A stretch of DNA of 64,000 nucleotides from Rhizomys pruinosus (GCA_009823505.1 VZQC01012374.1:229975-293974), one strand, 5' to 3'. Positions 23,006-36,018 are shown, counted from the first letter of the stretch. Notes: generated from the letters alone by a model not told the origin. Made by a program: numbers and translations.

Positions 23006-23829
23006 AGTCTACTGACTCAATTGATAATTTCCAGAATTATCATGGAGCACTCAGAAATAACGTTACTACCAGTTTCCAGTATTCTTTGACACAGTCGAAT
23101 TGACACATAAGTTTAATGATCACATTTAGAATGGACAACTTTTGTCTATATTGCTGGTCTGATTTGTTTGTATCCCACGATCCTGCCATTAGAAGATTTT
23201 ACTTAGTCTCACATAGTGAGCTCCGAGAGTGGCCAGATGCCAAACGAAAATGCTGCATATCATGTAGAGCTTTAGTATCAGATAAGCAAAATAACATATT
23301 TGTATCATAAATGATAAAAAATAATTGTTTTTCACAGAATTGAAATTTGATTGAGTTGAATTTAATCCAGCAACTCTACACATAGAATGCTATGAGAGGT
23401 AGAACCAAAATGCTCAAGCAAACAGTGTCAGCTCTCTCAGTACATACCTGTCCCACTTGCTACCTATAAATGAACTCTCTCAGTGTCTAGGATGGAGACT
23501 CCAGATGGTTGCAGACCTAGGTGACAGATACCACACAGGACACAAAACACACAGTTCAGCCCAATCGACTTACAGATTCTGGTAGACAATGAACAGGCTA
23601 TTGACTTGTTGAGGAGAAAGAATATTGAAAACAGTTGATTTGGGTGAACTTTCTACCTTTTCCTATGATATGTTGCTACAAGATCACAGCGAGACTCTAC
23701 TATTCGTGAATGTTTGGTAGGATATTGCTATCATTTTTATCCAGTCTGTGAATTGGTTTCAATGTGTATGTTAGAACATACACATTGAGTAACTTTTTGG
23801 CTATTCTTCAGAATTTCGTATTGGTTTAT
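23006..23829. other. Unclassified intergenic stretch
   Basis: No gene or repeat recognised. The two 64-codon frames here have no support. Confidence 0.4.
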
Positions 23830-24480
23830 TATTTGACAATTTCATATATGTGCATGCACATTCTGACTACTCTCATCCTCAGTCTCCCTTATCTCCCTTC
23901 CACCTAGGTCATATATGTGCACACGCATTCTGATTACTCTCACCCTCAGTCTCCCTTATCTCCTTCTACCTATGTCATCCCCTTCTGATTCCTCTCACCC
24001 TCAGTGTCCATTATCTCCTTCCATCTATGCCATCCCCTTCCCTATAAGTCCCTTTCCAATGTTAATGTGTTTTTATTTTGTTTTGCAACTCTCCAGGCTT
24101 GTCCATGATTGTGGAGCTGTCAGAGCTGAATACAGTGTCTCTGTCTGCATCCATCGATAGCCAGTAGTTGCCAATGGAGGGTCGATGCCGCATGAGGTCC
24201 TTCCCATCCATGACTGTTGACAGGCCCATGTAGTCAACTGTTGTAGCTGCTATCAGTCCATGACTGCAATGGCTGTGTGATGCATAGAAGATAGCGTTTC
24301 TCAGCCCTTCTCCCTGTTATCTTGCTCTGGTTTTAGGCTGACAATTCAACAGTCACTACTTATTCTCAGCACCTTGAGTAGCCACGAGTATCAACATTCA
24401 TTGTTGTTCACTGCAAAGAGAAACTTCTCTGATCAAAGCTGAGAGGAATATTTCTTTACGGGTATAAAATATTTCTTAAA
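23830..24480 (-). mobile_element. L1 3'-end-like sequence, antisense
   Basis: Pyrimidine-rich 'tctccttccatctatgcc' and the following sequence resemble antisense rodent L1 3' sequence such as that at 49610-50500. It contains an internal 66-bp tandem repeat. Confidence 0.5.
23842..24030 (+). repeat. Tandem repeat, ~66-bp unit, about 2.8 copies
   Basis: Units begin 'tcatatatgtgcatgcacat' (23842), 'tcatatatgtgcacacgcat' (23909) and a shortened third unit 'tcatccccttctgattcctc'. Each ends in 'tctccttc...cctatg'-like sequence. Confidence 0.75.
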
Positions 24481-24498
24481 AATTTATTACATTTTTAT

Positions 24499-24760
24499 GG
24501 GGCTGGAGAGATGGCCTAGCGGTTAAGAGCGCCGACACTCTTACAGAGGACCTGGGTTCGATCCCCAGCACCCACATGGCGGCTAAGAACCGTCTGTAAC
24601 TCCAATTCCAGGAGAACTCCAGTTCCAGCGGAATCCGAGACCCTCTTCTGACCTCCGCAGCATTGCACAACACGGGTGCACAGACCTGCATGCAGACAGT
24701 ACATTCATACACATACAAAAAAAAAAATTAAAACAAAATAGTTATTAAAAAAAAAAAGAA
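24499..24760 (+). repeat. B2 SINE
   Basis: Full B2 with 'ggggctggagagatggccta' and a tail after 'attcatacacatac'. It has a duplicated 'aactccaattccagg' / 'aactccagttccag' segment, a sublineage form also seen at 26400 and 32210. Confidence 0.9.
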
Positions 24761-25843
24761 GGATTAATCTAGGCATGTCCCCTTAAAGTAACTGTCACAG
24801 TAACTGTACACAGATGACAGTTTCTGGTACTACTGGTTTAGCCAGTCTTGTGATTATAGGCAGCGTCTTAGATTTCTGATAGGTATGCCTAGCTGCATAC
24901 TGTATTCTTTGTATCTTATATATACTGCCTCACACAGCTAGTTAATCTACACAACCCCTGGGAGACATCCATTGGTTTCTTTGAACTGATGATATCTCCC
25001 TACGATAATTTTTAAAGCCAGTGAAAACATTCTTGAAAAAGTAGACATAATGTGTTTCAACAGCATGACAGAGATCTGCCAATTGTCTGCATTTCTTAAT
25101 AAGCATGCATTCTCAGGTGGCCTGAAGGATGAAGATGTTTTACTGTCAGAGAAAGGAAATAACATAGGAGGAAGGGCTGTGCTAAGGTGCAGTATGTACA
25201 CCACTGTGACCATTGCAGCTACAATAGAAACTGAGTTCACCGTAGCCACTATGGAGACCCAGATGATACGATGAGAAGAGCAGGCTGCCCTTCCCCAGGT
25301 GTTTGTGTTCAAGTGATTGTGTATGGCTCATAGTGCAGGCTGAACCTCCTTACTAGTGAGGCAACAGTGACATACCTAAGTCGGCTAGATTTTGCTTTGA
25401 GACTCTTCTGACCCCAGGGAGTGTGCTCTTATGCTCCAAGTTACTGTGGATCCACTTTTCATGTACAAGAGAGTGTTTGAAGGATGATAAATGGGGGACA
25501 GGTCTAAATTCAGCTTTCCTCTCTGTGAAATGGGCATCTGAATGTTCACCCACAGGACTGCCCAGGCTTTCAGTGCAAGCCCATAGCTTTGCCAGCGATT
25601 GCTGTGGGATTATCAAAGCCTATGTAAATTCAAGGTACTTCTTCCTCCTTTTCAACTATATTGTTAGAGCTAGAGATGAGGACAAAAGAAGGCCCGGGGA
25701 GAAGTCCATTGTACCTTCTGGTTAAGGTCAAAGGAGGACCTAGTACCCGATGGAAACTTAATTCTGTTTAGCTAAATTGGCAGTGTCAAACCACCTTTAA
25801 ATATGTACGTTTATATCTATAGACAATTAACACTATTAGCCTT
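24761..25843. other. Unclassified intergenic stretch
   Basis: No repeat recognised. A 121-codon minus frame (24947-25312) and a 100-codon plus frame (25423-25725) have no recognisable domain; I could not show that they are coding. Confidence 0.4.
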
Positions 25844-26282
25844 AATCATTGAAGGAAGGTAGTTTTATGGCTGAATGAAATGCTGAGCATAAGTTCTGGT
25901 TGAGTACTCAGCCATAAAGAAGACATTTACAGAACCCCAACCAAGGCCCAGGAAACATTGTAGTATCAGGGCTAAGGGGAGACTATAAGCCAGAAGATAG
26001 GGAGAAGGGCTATGAAACACTACCTGCTGGACATTACACAGCCATTGCTAATCAGAAACTCTTCAACAGCTTTGGGTGGGTGTACTGGAACCTCACAAGA
26101 ATGGGCCCATCAAGAGTCAGACAAAGACGGAGGAGAGCTCAGGGGTTCTTCTCTCTGCTGAACTATTTCCTGTGGATAGATTCAGGAAAAGTAGTTTATT
26201 GCCTTTGGTTGTATACTCATTGGTGACCCCAAAAGGCTCCAATGGATAGTGGCAGTCCAACAGTCACATGGACAGTCTTGTT

Positions 26283-26545
26283 TATTTTTTTTTTTAATTT
26301 TTTTTATTAATTTAATTTTATTTTATTTCTGTATGTGTATGAATGTACTGTCTGCATGCAAGTCTGTGCACCCGTGTCGTGCAATGCCGCGGAGGTCAGA
26401 AGAGGGCGTCGGATTCCCTGGAACTGGAGTTCTCCTGGAGTTGGATGTCAAACGGTTCTCAGCCGCCATGTGGGTGCTGGGGATCGAACCCGGGTCCTCT
26501 GTAAGAGCGGTCGGCGCTCTTAACCGCAGGCCATCTCTCCAGCCC
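26283..26545 (-). repeat. B2 SINE, antisense (copy 1)
   Basis: B2 with poly-T at its left. The TSD 'ggacagtcttgtt' on the left (26270-26282) appears on the right with one base lost. Confidence 0.9.
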
Positions 26546-27325
26546 GGACAGCTTGTTGAAACAAAATGCATCATACAAACAGAACCAAAAGTCATGAATC
26601 TGGGAAAAGTGCAGGAAGGAGGAGTTAGTATGGGTGGAAGTGGGAAGGAGATAAGAGAGGATAGTGGAATAGAGTAACCAGAATACATTGGTACATGTGT
26701 ATGAAATTGTCAAGGCACTAACAAACTACAATAAAACATTAGACCAATATTGCTTCAGTATGTGGTCACTGACCATAGCCTAGCACAATGCTGGAAAATA
26801 GTTACTATAAGCATATAGTGAGTTCTGTTGTTGTCTTTCTCTCTGGGAAAATCTTCATTGAGTGATTGAGGTGGAGCAGGGGTCTGAAAGTGGCATGTTC
26901 TGAAGATGTGGGTGGTAGTAGATGCTGCTGTCTATAGCACAGATGAAGGGCAGGAGCACTCAGGAGCCCCATTGTTTACAGCCCTGGTTTGTTATGATGC
27001 TTCCCCTCTGGCCGTAGAACAAGTGCATATTCAGGATAGCTTCTTATTGATTTAGAAAACTATCAAAACAGACAAGCTATTTATATTGCCTCCTTGGAGA
27101 AGTAATGGGTATAAATTAATTTAATTGACAGCTATATGTTTTGTAATAACCTCTGAGGCAGACTTGAGAGATTTTATTTCTCTTCTATTTTTTCTTTTTA
27201 GGCAAATCTGGTTAAGTTTCCCATGCTGGCCTGAATGTTGTGCCCCCCCCCCCCCCAGAAACTTGTCATGCAGGCAAAGACTCCCCTGCTGGGTTTGAAA
27301 ATTCTTTATTTTTTTTTTAATTTTT

Positions 27326-27364
<39 letters not shown>

Positions 27365-27369
27365 CATGT

Positions 27370-27540
27370 ATTGCACTTATTGTTGATTCTCACAGAAGCC
27401 AGAAGAGGGCGTTAGATCCCCTGGAACTGGAGTAACAGATTGATCGTTGTTAGCTGCCATGTGCTGGTAACTGAACCCTGGTCCTCTACAGGAGTAGCTA
27501 GCTAGTGAGCCATTTTAACCACTGAGCAATCTCTCCATAT
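27370..27540 (-). repeat. B3-like SINE fragment
   Basis: 'ccagaagagggcgttagatc' through 'agcaatctctccatatcc', preceded by homopolymer C (27242-27256) and T (27331-27360) tracts. Confidence 0.7.
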
Positions 27541-27604
27541 CCATAATAATCTCTTTTATTGAAAGCAATGAACTGTCCAACTTGAGGAAAGAATCTGATT
27601 TTTA

Positions 27605-27733
27605 GCATTGATTTACAGTACACGTACACCATTTGCCTAGTAGATAAGAAATATGCAGTTTATTAGAAGCTGTTTCTAGTAATTGAAATGGCACAGTAGA
27701 ATATTTTCCCCTGTCACTAGATTTAATCATTAA

Positions 27734-27770
<37 letters not shown>

Positions 27771-28187
27771 GTTTTTCATTATGTGTATAAGGGCAGGTAT
27801 ACATGCACATATTTGGGTACATGCATGTGCATGCATGTGGAGGGCAGAGGGAAATATTTAGTATTGTTCCCCAGGAATGGTGGATGGGTGTAGCCATAAT
27901 GCACATGTGAGAGTCAGAGAACAGTTTATAAAAGTCAGTTTTCTCCTCCCACAGTGTGTGTTCTCGGGATCAAACTCGGGTCGTCAGGCTCGGGGTCTAG
28001 TACCTCTATCAACTGAGCCATCTCACTGACATTTGTTCATCTGTTCTTTGACATTTGTTCATTGGTTCTTCTCTTGCAATTTATAATTTTCCAAGCTCTA
28101 GGTATTTGACTTTCTTCCTTTTGCTTGTTTAGTGTGCTTTAAATGTTTTCTGAAATGCTGGCTCAGTGGTCATTTGCTCTAATTTGA
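27605..28187. other. Spacer between duplicated copies
   Basis: Contains an (ATA)n microsatellite at about 27734-27771 and a B3/B4-like SINE at 27775-28031 ending 'aactgagccatctcactgac'. No gene. Confidence 0.6.
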
Positions 28188-29964
28188 AATCATTGAAGGA
28201 AGGTAGTTTTATGGCTGAATGAAATGCTGAGCATAAGTTCTGGTTGAGTACTCAGCCATAAAGAAGACATTTACAGAACCCCAACCAAGGCCCAGGAAAC
28301 ATTGTAGTATCAGGGCTAAGGGGAGACTATAAGCCAGAAGATAGGGAGAAGGGCTATGAAACACTACCTGCTGGACATTACACAGCCATTGCTAATCAGA
28401 AACTCTTCAACAGCTTTGGGTGGGTGTACTGGAACCTCACAAGAATGGGCCCATCAAGAGTCAGACAAAGACGGAGGAGAGCTCAGGGGTTCTTCTCTCT
28501 GCTGAACTATTTCCTGTGGATAGATTCAGGAAAAGTAGTTTATTGCCTTTGGTTGTATACTCATTGGTGACCCCAAAAGGCTCCAATGGATAGTGGCAGT
28601 CCAACAGTCACATGGACAGTCTTGTTTATTTTTTTTTTAATTTTTTTTATTAATTTAATTTTATTTTATTTCTGTATGTGTATGAATGTACTGTCTGCAT
28701 GCAAGTCTGTGCACCCGTGTCGTGCAATGCCGCGGAGGTCAGAAGAGGGCGTCGGATTCCCCTGGAACTGGAGTCTCCTGGATTGGAGTTGTCGAGTTCA
28801 ACGGTTCTCAGCCGCCATGTGGGTGCTGGGGATCGAACCCGGGCCCTGTAAGAGCGGTCGGCGCTCTTAACCGCTAGGCCATCTCTCCAGCCCGGACAGT
28901 CTTGTTGAAACAAAATGCATCATACAACAGAACCAAAAGTCATGAATCTGGAAAAGTGCAGGAAGGAGAGTTAGTATGGGTGGAAGGTGGGAAGGAGATA
29001 AAGAGAGGATAGTGAATAGAGTAACCAGAATACATTGGTACATGTGTATGAAATTGTCAAGGCACTAACAAACTACAATAAAACATTAGACCAATATGCT
29101 TCAGTATGATTGGTCACTGACCATAGCCTAGCACAATGCCTGGAAAATAGTTACTATAAGCATATAGTGAGTTCTGTGTTGTCTTTCTCTCTGGGAAAAT
29201 CTTCATTGAGTGATTGAGGTCGGAGCAGGGGTCTGAAAGTGGCATGTTCTGAAGATGTGGGTGGTAGTAGATGCTGCTGTCTAAAGCACAGATGAAGGGC
29301 AGGAGCACTCAGAGACCCCATTGTTTACAGCCCTGGTTTGTTATGATGCTTCCCCTCTAGGACCGTCATAGAGCTGAACAAGTGCATATTTCAGGATAGC
29401 TCTTATTGATTTAAAAACTATCAAAACAGACAAGCTATTTATATTGCCTCCTTGGAGAAGTAATGGGTATAATTAATTTAATTGACAGCTATATGTTTTG
29501 TAATAACCTCTGAGGCAGATTGGAGATTTTATTCTCTTCTAACTATTTTTCTTTTTAGGCATTCTGGTTAAGTTTCCCATGCTGGCCTGAAGGTTGTGCC
29601 CCCCCCCCCCCCAGAAACTTGTCATGCAGGCAAAGACTCCCCGCTGGGTTTGAAATATTCTTTATTTTTTTTAATTTTGGTTTTTTTTTTTTTTTTTTTT
29701 TTTTTTTGTGTATGTGTGTGCTGAGTTTGTCTCTCTGATGTGTGATTCTCACAGAAGCCAGAAGAGGGCGTTAGATCCCCTGGAACTGGAGTAACAGATT
29801 GATCGTTGTTAGCTGCCATGTGCTGGTAACTGAACCCTGGTCCTCTACAGGAGTAGCTAGCTAGTGAGCCATTTTAACCACTGAGCAATCTCTCCATATC
29901 CATAATAATCTCTTTTATTGAAAGCAATGAACTGTCCAACTTGAGGAAAGAATCTGATTTTTAG
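28188..29964 (+). repeat. Duplicated segment, copy 2
   Basis: Homologous to 25844-27604 and ending exactly at a single n. Here the B2 (28627-28893) has a perfect 13-bp TSD (28614-28626, 28894-28906), while other bases are missing relative to copy 1. Errors are thus distributed over both copies. Confidence 0.85.
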
Positions 29965-29965
29965 N
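29965..29965. other. Single-n assembly join
   Basis: Terminates the second copy of the duplicated segment. Confidence 0.85.
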
Positions 29966-31060
29966 TCAGTTTTTCAACTTACAGGAAACATGTTTTAACT
30001 TCTTTGGAATTTCTAAATTGCCAGGATCCTCACTCTAGTGCTATTATTTGGGGTCATTATTATGTAAAATAAAGTTTACTGGAATGTAAGTTGGAGTACA
30101 AACAGTTGACTGGGTAACCAAGGCTGCTGATTGACTAGCACACATAGTGACTAGCACACATAACCCTGGTCAAGAAATGACGCCGTAGCGTTATAGGGCA
30201 TCTTTCGTGTGTATACTTCTGCCCTTGGAACTGAACTATGAATTCTTCTGATAAACCTTTGTTAAGTTTTGGACTGAGCTGAATCGATCAGTGGACGAAT
30301 CCGATGAAGAACCACCGGGAGGAGCCTGCAGGTGTGAGGACTGTCCCTGTTAGGTTCTGCTTTTGTGTTCTGACTTGCTGTGTGACTTCAGTGGAGCCAT
30401 TTTCACTTTCTGGATAGATTTTCCCAACCTCCAACCTATGTGTGGTTAACTTTTGGTCATGCAATAGGCTTTGAATATTATGAGCATTGGAGAGAATCGC
30501 TGCTTTGGAAATACCTTGTTTTTTAAAATTTTATTAAATTCTAAAAAATTTTTAAAAATTATTTTATTCTTTATTTTTTATTTTTTTATTGATTGTTGTT
30601 CTATTTTTAAGTGGATTTTACAATTATATATAACACAGTTGTTTTTCTGATATATACATGCTGATGTTTGGTCAGTTGCGCATACAAGTTTATGGTCATT
30701 TGGTTGCCATTTTTGCGAGTATTCTATGTCCTAATTTTAATGAACCCACCTTTGCCTCATTAGGTCGCAGTTTGGCAGGAAGAAGCTTGTCTATGTCTCA
30801 CAAGGTTCTATGTTGATTCATCCATGCGATGTCAAGACTATATTTCTGTTAGTGCTCATGATTTACTCCGCTATCTCTCTGCAGACCTTACAATTCTACC
30901 TACGTCCTCCTTTCTGCAGTTTGTTTTCCTCTGTAATTTGGGAAAGGGTAACAAGTTGGTGAGAGAAAACAGTTATTTTCTTTGGAGTTGTCATTTTGGT
31001 ACATCTAGTCGTACTTGCAGGTTTCGTATTCCCTTCATATGGTTGACGCAGACTTTTCCA
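29966..31060. other. Unclassified stretch, possible old LTR-like sequence
   Basis: A part near 30250-30340, with 'ataaacctttgttaag' and a GC-richer end, looks like the R/U5 part of an old LTR, but no termini or target duplication could be fixed. The 100-codon frame at 30824-31126 runs into a B1 and is not a recognised protein. Confidence 0.25.
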
Positions 31061-31065
31061 GGTGA

Positions 31066-31236
31066 TACTTTTTTTTTTTTTCCTGTGCTTTCATCGACGA
31101 CAGGGTCTCTGTTCGCCGCCAGCTAGTCCTGGAACCTCACTCTGTAGACCAGGGCTGGTTGAACTCACATAAGATCTGTGCCTCCTCTGCCTCCTATTGC
31201 TAGGATTAAACGCTGTGGCGACCACGCCCTGACCCT
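31066..31236 (-). repeat. B1 SINE with many indels
   Basis: B1 in reverse orientation ('ctctgtagaccagggctgg', 'ctaggattaaacgctgtgg') with unusually frequent single-base insertions and losses. Confidence 0.75.
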
Positions 31237-32113
31237 TCCCAGGTGAGTCATCCTTCTATTTTTCATACTAAAAAGCACAAGCAATGTGGATGTTACAGCG
31301 GCCATTTAAGAGTTCTAAAATATTATGGCCAAGCTAAGCTGTGAGCTATAGACACAGGATGTCTTGGACTGATATGCTAATCTCACAAACAGTTGTGGTT
31401 TCTCTAAGTAAAGGGTAGACAAGTTCATATTGTGGCTTTATAACATCTCCTAAACCACTGAGAGGAGCATAAACAGCTCTTGGCATCTCACTGTGAATAT
31501 TATTCCTCCGAAAGTCGAGAGCTAATAAGCCAATTAAGACTTGGGACAAATTAAATATTAGATCACTTGGCTGCCCACTAGTTGCTACAGATATCTCCAG
31601 GCTGTTTGGAGGGTAGCTGATCTTGACGGAGAGTCTTGCCTTGTCTCAGGGAGGACCGAAATGCATTGCTGTTGCTTTAGTGGGCCTTTGGTAACGGCTC
31701 TCGTGGCATTTTCTGAGGCCAGTTGTAACGCTAGCAAGTTGACTGGCTCATTTAACATTTTTTTATGCTCACAAGACAAAGTTCTTGTCGACACAGGGCT
31801 TATGCCTTTCTCACTCTGGCATGTATCTCCACTTACAGGGCAAAAGGCCTTTGTAAGTTTGGGGGGGTGTACGCCTGAATCCCCATAGTCCATACATCTC
31901 GCTAGGACAGACATATTATTGCTGAGTGTCCAGGCGTTTCCTGTTTCAGCTAATATATTTTTACTTAATTGCCACAGCATTCATTAAACATCACTTTTGT
32001 AAGTTGCCTAACTAGATAGACATAGTTATCCCTTTTCACAGATTCCTCTATGCCAATTACAGTCAGATTAAAAAGGGTAGTTATATCTGTTTTATAAAAA
32101 TTACACAATTATT
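31237..32113. other. Unclassified stretch
   Basis: Minus frames at 31346-31549 and 31585-31980 are the longest here but match nothing I recognise. Decayed ERV sequence is possible. Confidence 0.3.
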
Positions 32114-32352
32114 GGGCTGGAGAGATGGCCTAGCGGTTAAGGGAGCCGACGCTCTTACAGAGGACCCGGTTCGATCCCCAGCCACCACATGGCGGGCTGA
32201 GAACCGTCTGAACTCCAATCCAGGAGAACCAGTTCCAGGGGAATCCGAGCCCCTCTTCTTGACCTCCGGGCATTGCACCACAGGGTGCACAGACCCAGCA
32301 ACAGTACATTCATACACATACAGAAATAAAATAAAAAATTAATAAAAAAAAA
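32114..32352 (+). repeat. B2 SINE with many indels
   Basis: All B2 landmarks are present in order, yet about a dozen one- or two-base indels separate it from the other copies in the window. Confidence 0.85.
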
Positions 32353-34580
32353 GAAATTTACCACTATGAACAGATTTGGCTCTAAATTTAACTAGTTAGG
32401 GACACTGATTTCACTACCATCATCGTTTTATCTTCTGTTCCACTATAAAGGTGAGATGATAGGAAGGTTTTTCAGTAGTCTGGAGAGGTAAACTTCGTTA
32501 AGTTGGCCATTATGAAACAGGTTAACCACCAATATATTGTCAGTAGCAGTTGCTCAGTGTCTGTGACTCAGGCAGGTCTTGAGGTTTCTCTTCTTTTAAT
32601 GCCTTTTCAGATGGGTTCAGCCTCTCGACTGGCATCTCCCAGTCCATCTGATAGCGCCATAGTCTGTACGTTTTTCAGGCCATTGAGTTGATGGCACGCT
32701 TTTGGAAATACTGTGAGCAGTGGCAGCCATTATGTCTGGTATATCCCAAAATTTTTCTATAATTAGCTTCTCTACTTTGGAGTGAAATAACTCGATGGAT
32801 TGTTGCCACAAGCTTATGATACACCTCCTGGTGATTAGTGAGATGTTATACAGACCACCAGTAATGAACCTTGTCATCTTTTCAGGAAAAAAGAAAAGTT
32901 TATTTATCAGTGAGATTAACTCCAGAAGCACCAGATTCAGTGTCTATACCAAAGTACCTTCACCATAGTACATCTAGGCAATGTTATAATACCTATATAT
33001 CTAATCACTTGTGAACTTCTCTTAGTTAGGATTGAATAGGTTATCCCTGGACACCCAGCGGCTCAGCCCAGTGAAAGGATTAACATGCCAGAAGTGAATC
33101 AGAGTCCAAAACGACATCTTCCAGACCAGAGTTAGTACGTAGAATTGCTGCTTTCTGTCACTCTGTGCCTCGTTCTTCGAAGCTTAGGGAACAATTCTGC
33201 GGAAGAGGGGGCATGAGTAGAATGTAAGGCCTGCGATTGGGGTGTACAAGATTAACCACTATGACAATTAACTAGTCTGGACATTTTTGTGTACACTTGA
33301 TTGACATTCAAATGGCCCTCCCAGTTGGATGTGGGAGCCTTGGGCTCTGTGGCTGGGGCACAACAAACTGCTCTCAGAGATTGTTTTTTTTGTTTTTATA
33401 AGTTGTTTCTTTAAAAAACAAAAAAAAAAGGAATGCTAGATACTGAAAAGTCCCTTAAAGCAAGTTTTCATGACAGGCCTGAAGAAGCCAAGACTTGGAG
33501 GAAGATAGTCATCTAAAATCCACTCTGAAAGATTTGCAGTTATAAAGGTATACTTAAAAAATTAACATATATTTTTAGAATTTTAATAAAAACAGTAGAG
33601 ATTTATACACAAAGTACAAAATTAAAGCCATAAGTATAAATGGACTTGATTTCTCTGAATTCATAATCCAGTCATAAAGCTATTAAGAGCAAGTGTATAT
33701 TGTGTAAAATTTATGTTACACCGGTATCCAACTCTGCCCAAGCTTTTATCCAACTCTAAAGTAAGGATACTTTCCTACAGCTTGGTAAAGTGTTAGATTA
33801 GTTTAAATTTAGGGTGGTTATGGTTTTGGTGAAAATGGAATTCAATTTGAACTAATTGGGAATAATAAATGTTAATTGTTTTATTTATTAAATTTGTATA
33901 TAGGTTAAGGTAATACCACAATGAATGGTCTCTTATTATTATTTCTGAATTATACAATACATCACATTATGAACACTTTCCTCTCAATTTTACTCGTGTA
34001 GGACAATTTAAGTTAATACTAAGCTTAATTTAGCTCTCCGCAAAAAATGTAGCATAGATTCAGATCAATGAGAAAACAGTTTGTGTAAGAGTTAATGATT
34101 AAGTCTTGCTGCGCTTGGCTCCTTGGTTTGATGGGTACTGTCGTAATACAACTTTAGTGCATCTGCTAGGTCAAAACACAAAAACCTAAAATAAAACAAA
34201 ACAAAAAGGGGGAGATGGAGGCTGGGTAACGTATCTCTTCTGGGCATACAAATGGAAAACTATGTATTTGTTCCCATCCTATTGATTAGAATTTCAATTT
34301 TTGAGATCTTGAAACCTACTAACAATGTAGTATGAGAGGAGAATTTGTATGTTCCTACAGGGACAATATCGACCCAATCTAATGATACCGGAAATCTTGT
34401 TAGACAAACAACCTAGAAACTATGAGGAATTAACTGACCGGTTAGGCTTTAAATAGTAGATTCTAGCATAAGCCGTTAAGTTCAGTTTTTCCCTGAGTGA
34501 GCTTTGACTTGATATTGGATTTGCATATGCTCCCTTCTTGTTCTTTGCACTTCACTCTGTTAATATCGTAGAGTCAGTTC
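32353..34580. other. Unclassified stretch
   Basis: A 104-codon minus frame (32617-32931) is not recognised. A purine tract 'aaaaagggggagatgg' near 34204 resembles a retroviral polypurine tract, but no matching LTR pair was found. Otherwise AT-rich and featureless. Confidence 0.3.
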
Positions 34581-34582
34581 AC

Positions 34583-34730
34583 TTTTTTTTTTTTTTCTTT
34601 TTGAGACAGGGTCTCCCTTTTGTTCCAGCTGGCCTGGAGCTTGCTATGTAGACCAGGCTGGCCTCGAACTCACAGAGATCCGCTTGTCTCTGCCTCCCAA
34701 GTGCTGGGTTTAAAGGCACGCACCCAGCCT
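34583..34730 (-). repeat. B1 SINE, antisense
   Basis: Poly-T, 'ttgagacagggtctcccttt' and 'tgcctcccaagtgctgggtt'. Confidence 0.9.
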
Positions 34731-36014
34731 TCTAGTGTCACTCTTACTAAAGTAACAAATCCATTTATTACTAATGTGATTTCATTCCTTCCGTGACTCT
34801 GAGTGTATAAAACATTCTGGTGAAAAAGAGAAGGAAGACAGGATATTGGCCTCTACTCTACCTTTCATGTTTTAGGAATGACTTAGTCTTCCAAGTTATA
34901 TACCTGCCTATTGACCTTTGGGAGGTGAGCCATGCTAGGTTACATCTGTAGACAGTTAATTACCATTCCCCTTATAGGGAATTTGGGTCATGTGTTTTTG
35001 GTTTTGTCACCAACAGAAGTAAAAGTTGAGAATACTTTCTACATGAATTTCACTTATGGATGCTTGGAATAGTTTGTTACCCACATCTTTTGGTTCATAA
35101 GGAGGCTCTTGGGTTGGAAACACTGTGATCATTTCAGTGTTCTGCTAATCTTCTAAAGTGCCTCAAAGGCTATATTACTGGGACTTTACTTATGTAAAAC
35201 ATAAAAGTGCTGTTATTTTACAATCATATCTTTTTATTAAAACCAGTTGCAAACAATAAGGCCAGAAATTTTCCGAACATTTGCCTTGAGTTGTGCTATT
35301 TTTACATTTATGGAAACTAATGTTTCTCCTCTGTTATAAATGTGGTGTATTTTCATTTTAGAAAACTTGGGTTCAGTGATGAATTTGACTGTTCAACTGC
35401 TGACTGATACAGATAATGAACTAAAACTTAATTCTGACAGAACTGATTATAGATATTCTGGACAGTAAAAAAAAACTTGGAAAATGCTAAAAGGTTCAAT
35501 GAACAAAATATATATTGTTAATTGTGTATCATCCAGCATAAGATTATTAGCACTTTAATAGGTTCATTGTTTTCCAAACTGATATATAAGTACATGTATT
35601 TATTTAAAACATCCAGATAATCATTATAGAGGAACTATTAACATGACTTGGTATTTATATTTTTATTTAGTATAACATATATGATAAAGTACAAACTAAA
35701 ACATCTTTGCATCACTGCCTGGGTTGATGTTCCTGCTTAAGCCAAACATTATAGCTGTGAGGCCTTTTGCCTTGTTTGAGATTTGCCATGTCCCTAATTC
35801 CTCCCCTCTGGAGATGATCTGAATGTTACATTTTATGGTAAACATTAAATTTTTTTTGGTAGTTATGCATATACACATTACTTAGCTTTCATTGTTTTTG
35901 ATTTTCACCAAAAGGATAAACATATTTGGGGCTGGCACGTTATACCTAATGTTATGTTCCTCCCCACCATTGGCTTTTTAGCTAATTCATTTCCATTGCT
36001 CTGGGAAATCTCAT

Positions 36015-36018
<4 letters not shown>
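34731..36018. other. Unclassified AT-rich intergenic stretch
   Basis: No repeat or gene recognised. Confidence 0.4.

Larger units (their letters stand above)
25844..27604 (+). repeat. Duplicated segment, copy 1
   Basis: Matches 28188-29964 along its whole length, with about 400 identical bases at the start and then scattered 1-5-base indels. It contains L1-like sequence, a B2 and an older B3 SINE. Confidence 0.85.

Noticed and set aside
24947..25312. A 121-codon minus frame with a hydrophobic N-terminal stretch, as a membrane protein
   Set aside because: No recognisable family, no initiation or splice context, and similar lengths arise by chance in this window.
26249..26688. Frames with recurrent 'MYECTVCMQVCAPV'-like peptides here and at many other loci
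   Set aside because: They are translations of the B2 SINE, repeated wherever B2 occurs.
30824..31126. A 100-codon frame as a novel gene
   Set aside because: It runs into an antisense B1 and lies in indel-noisy sequence.
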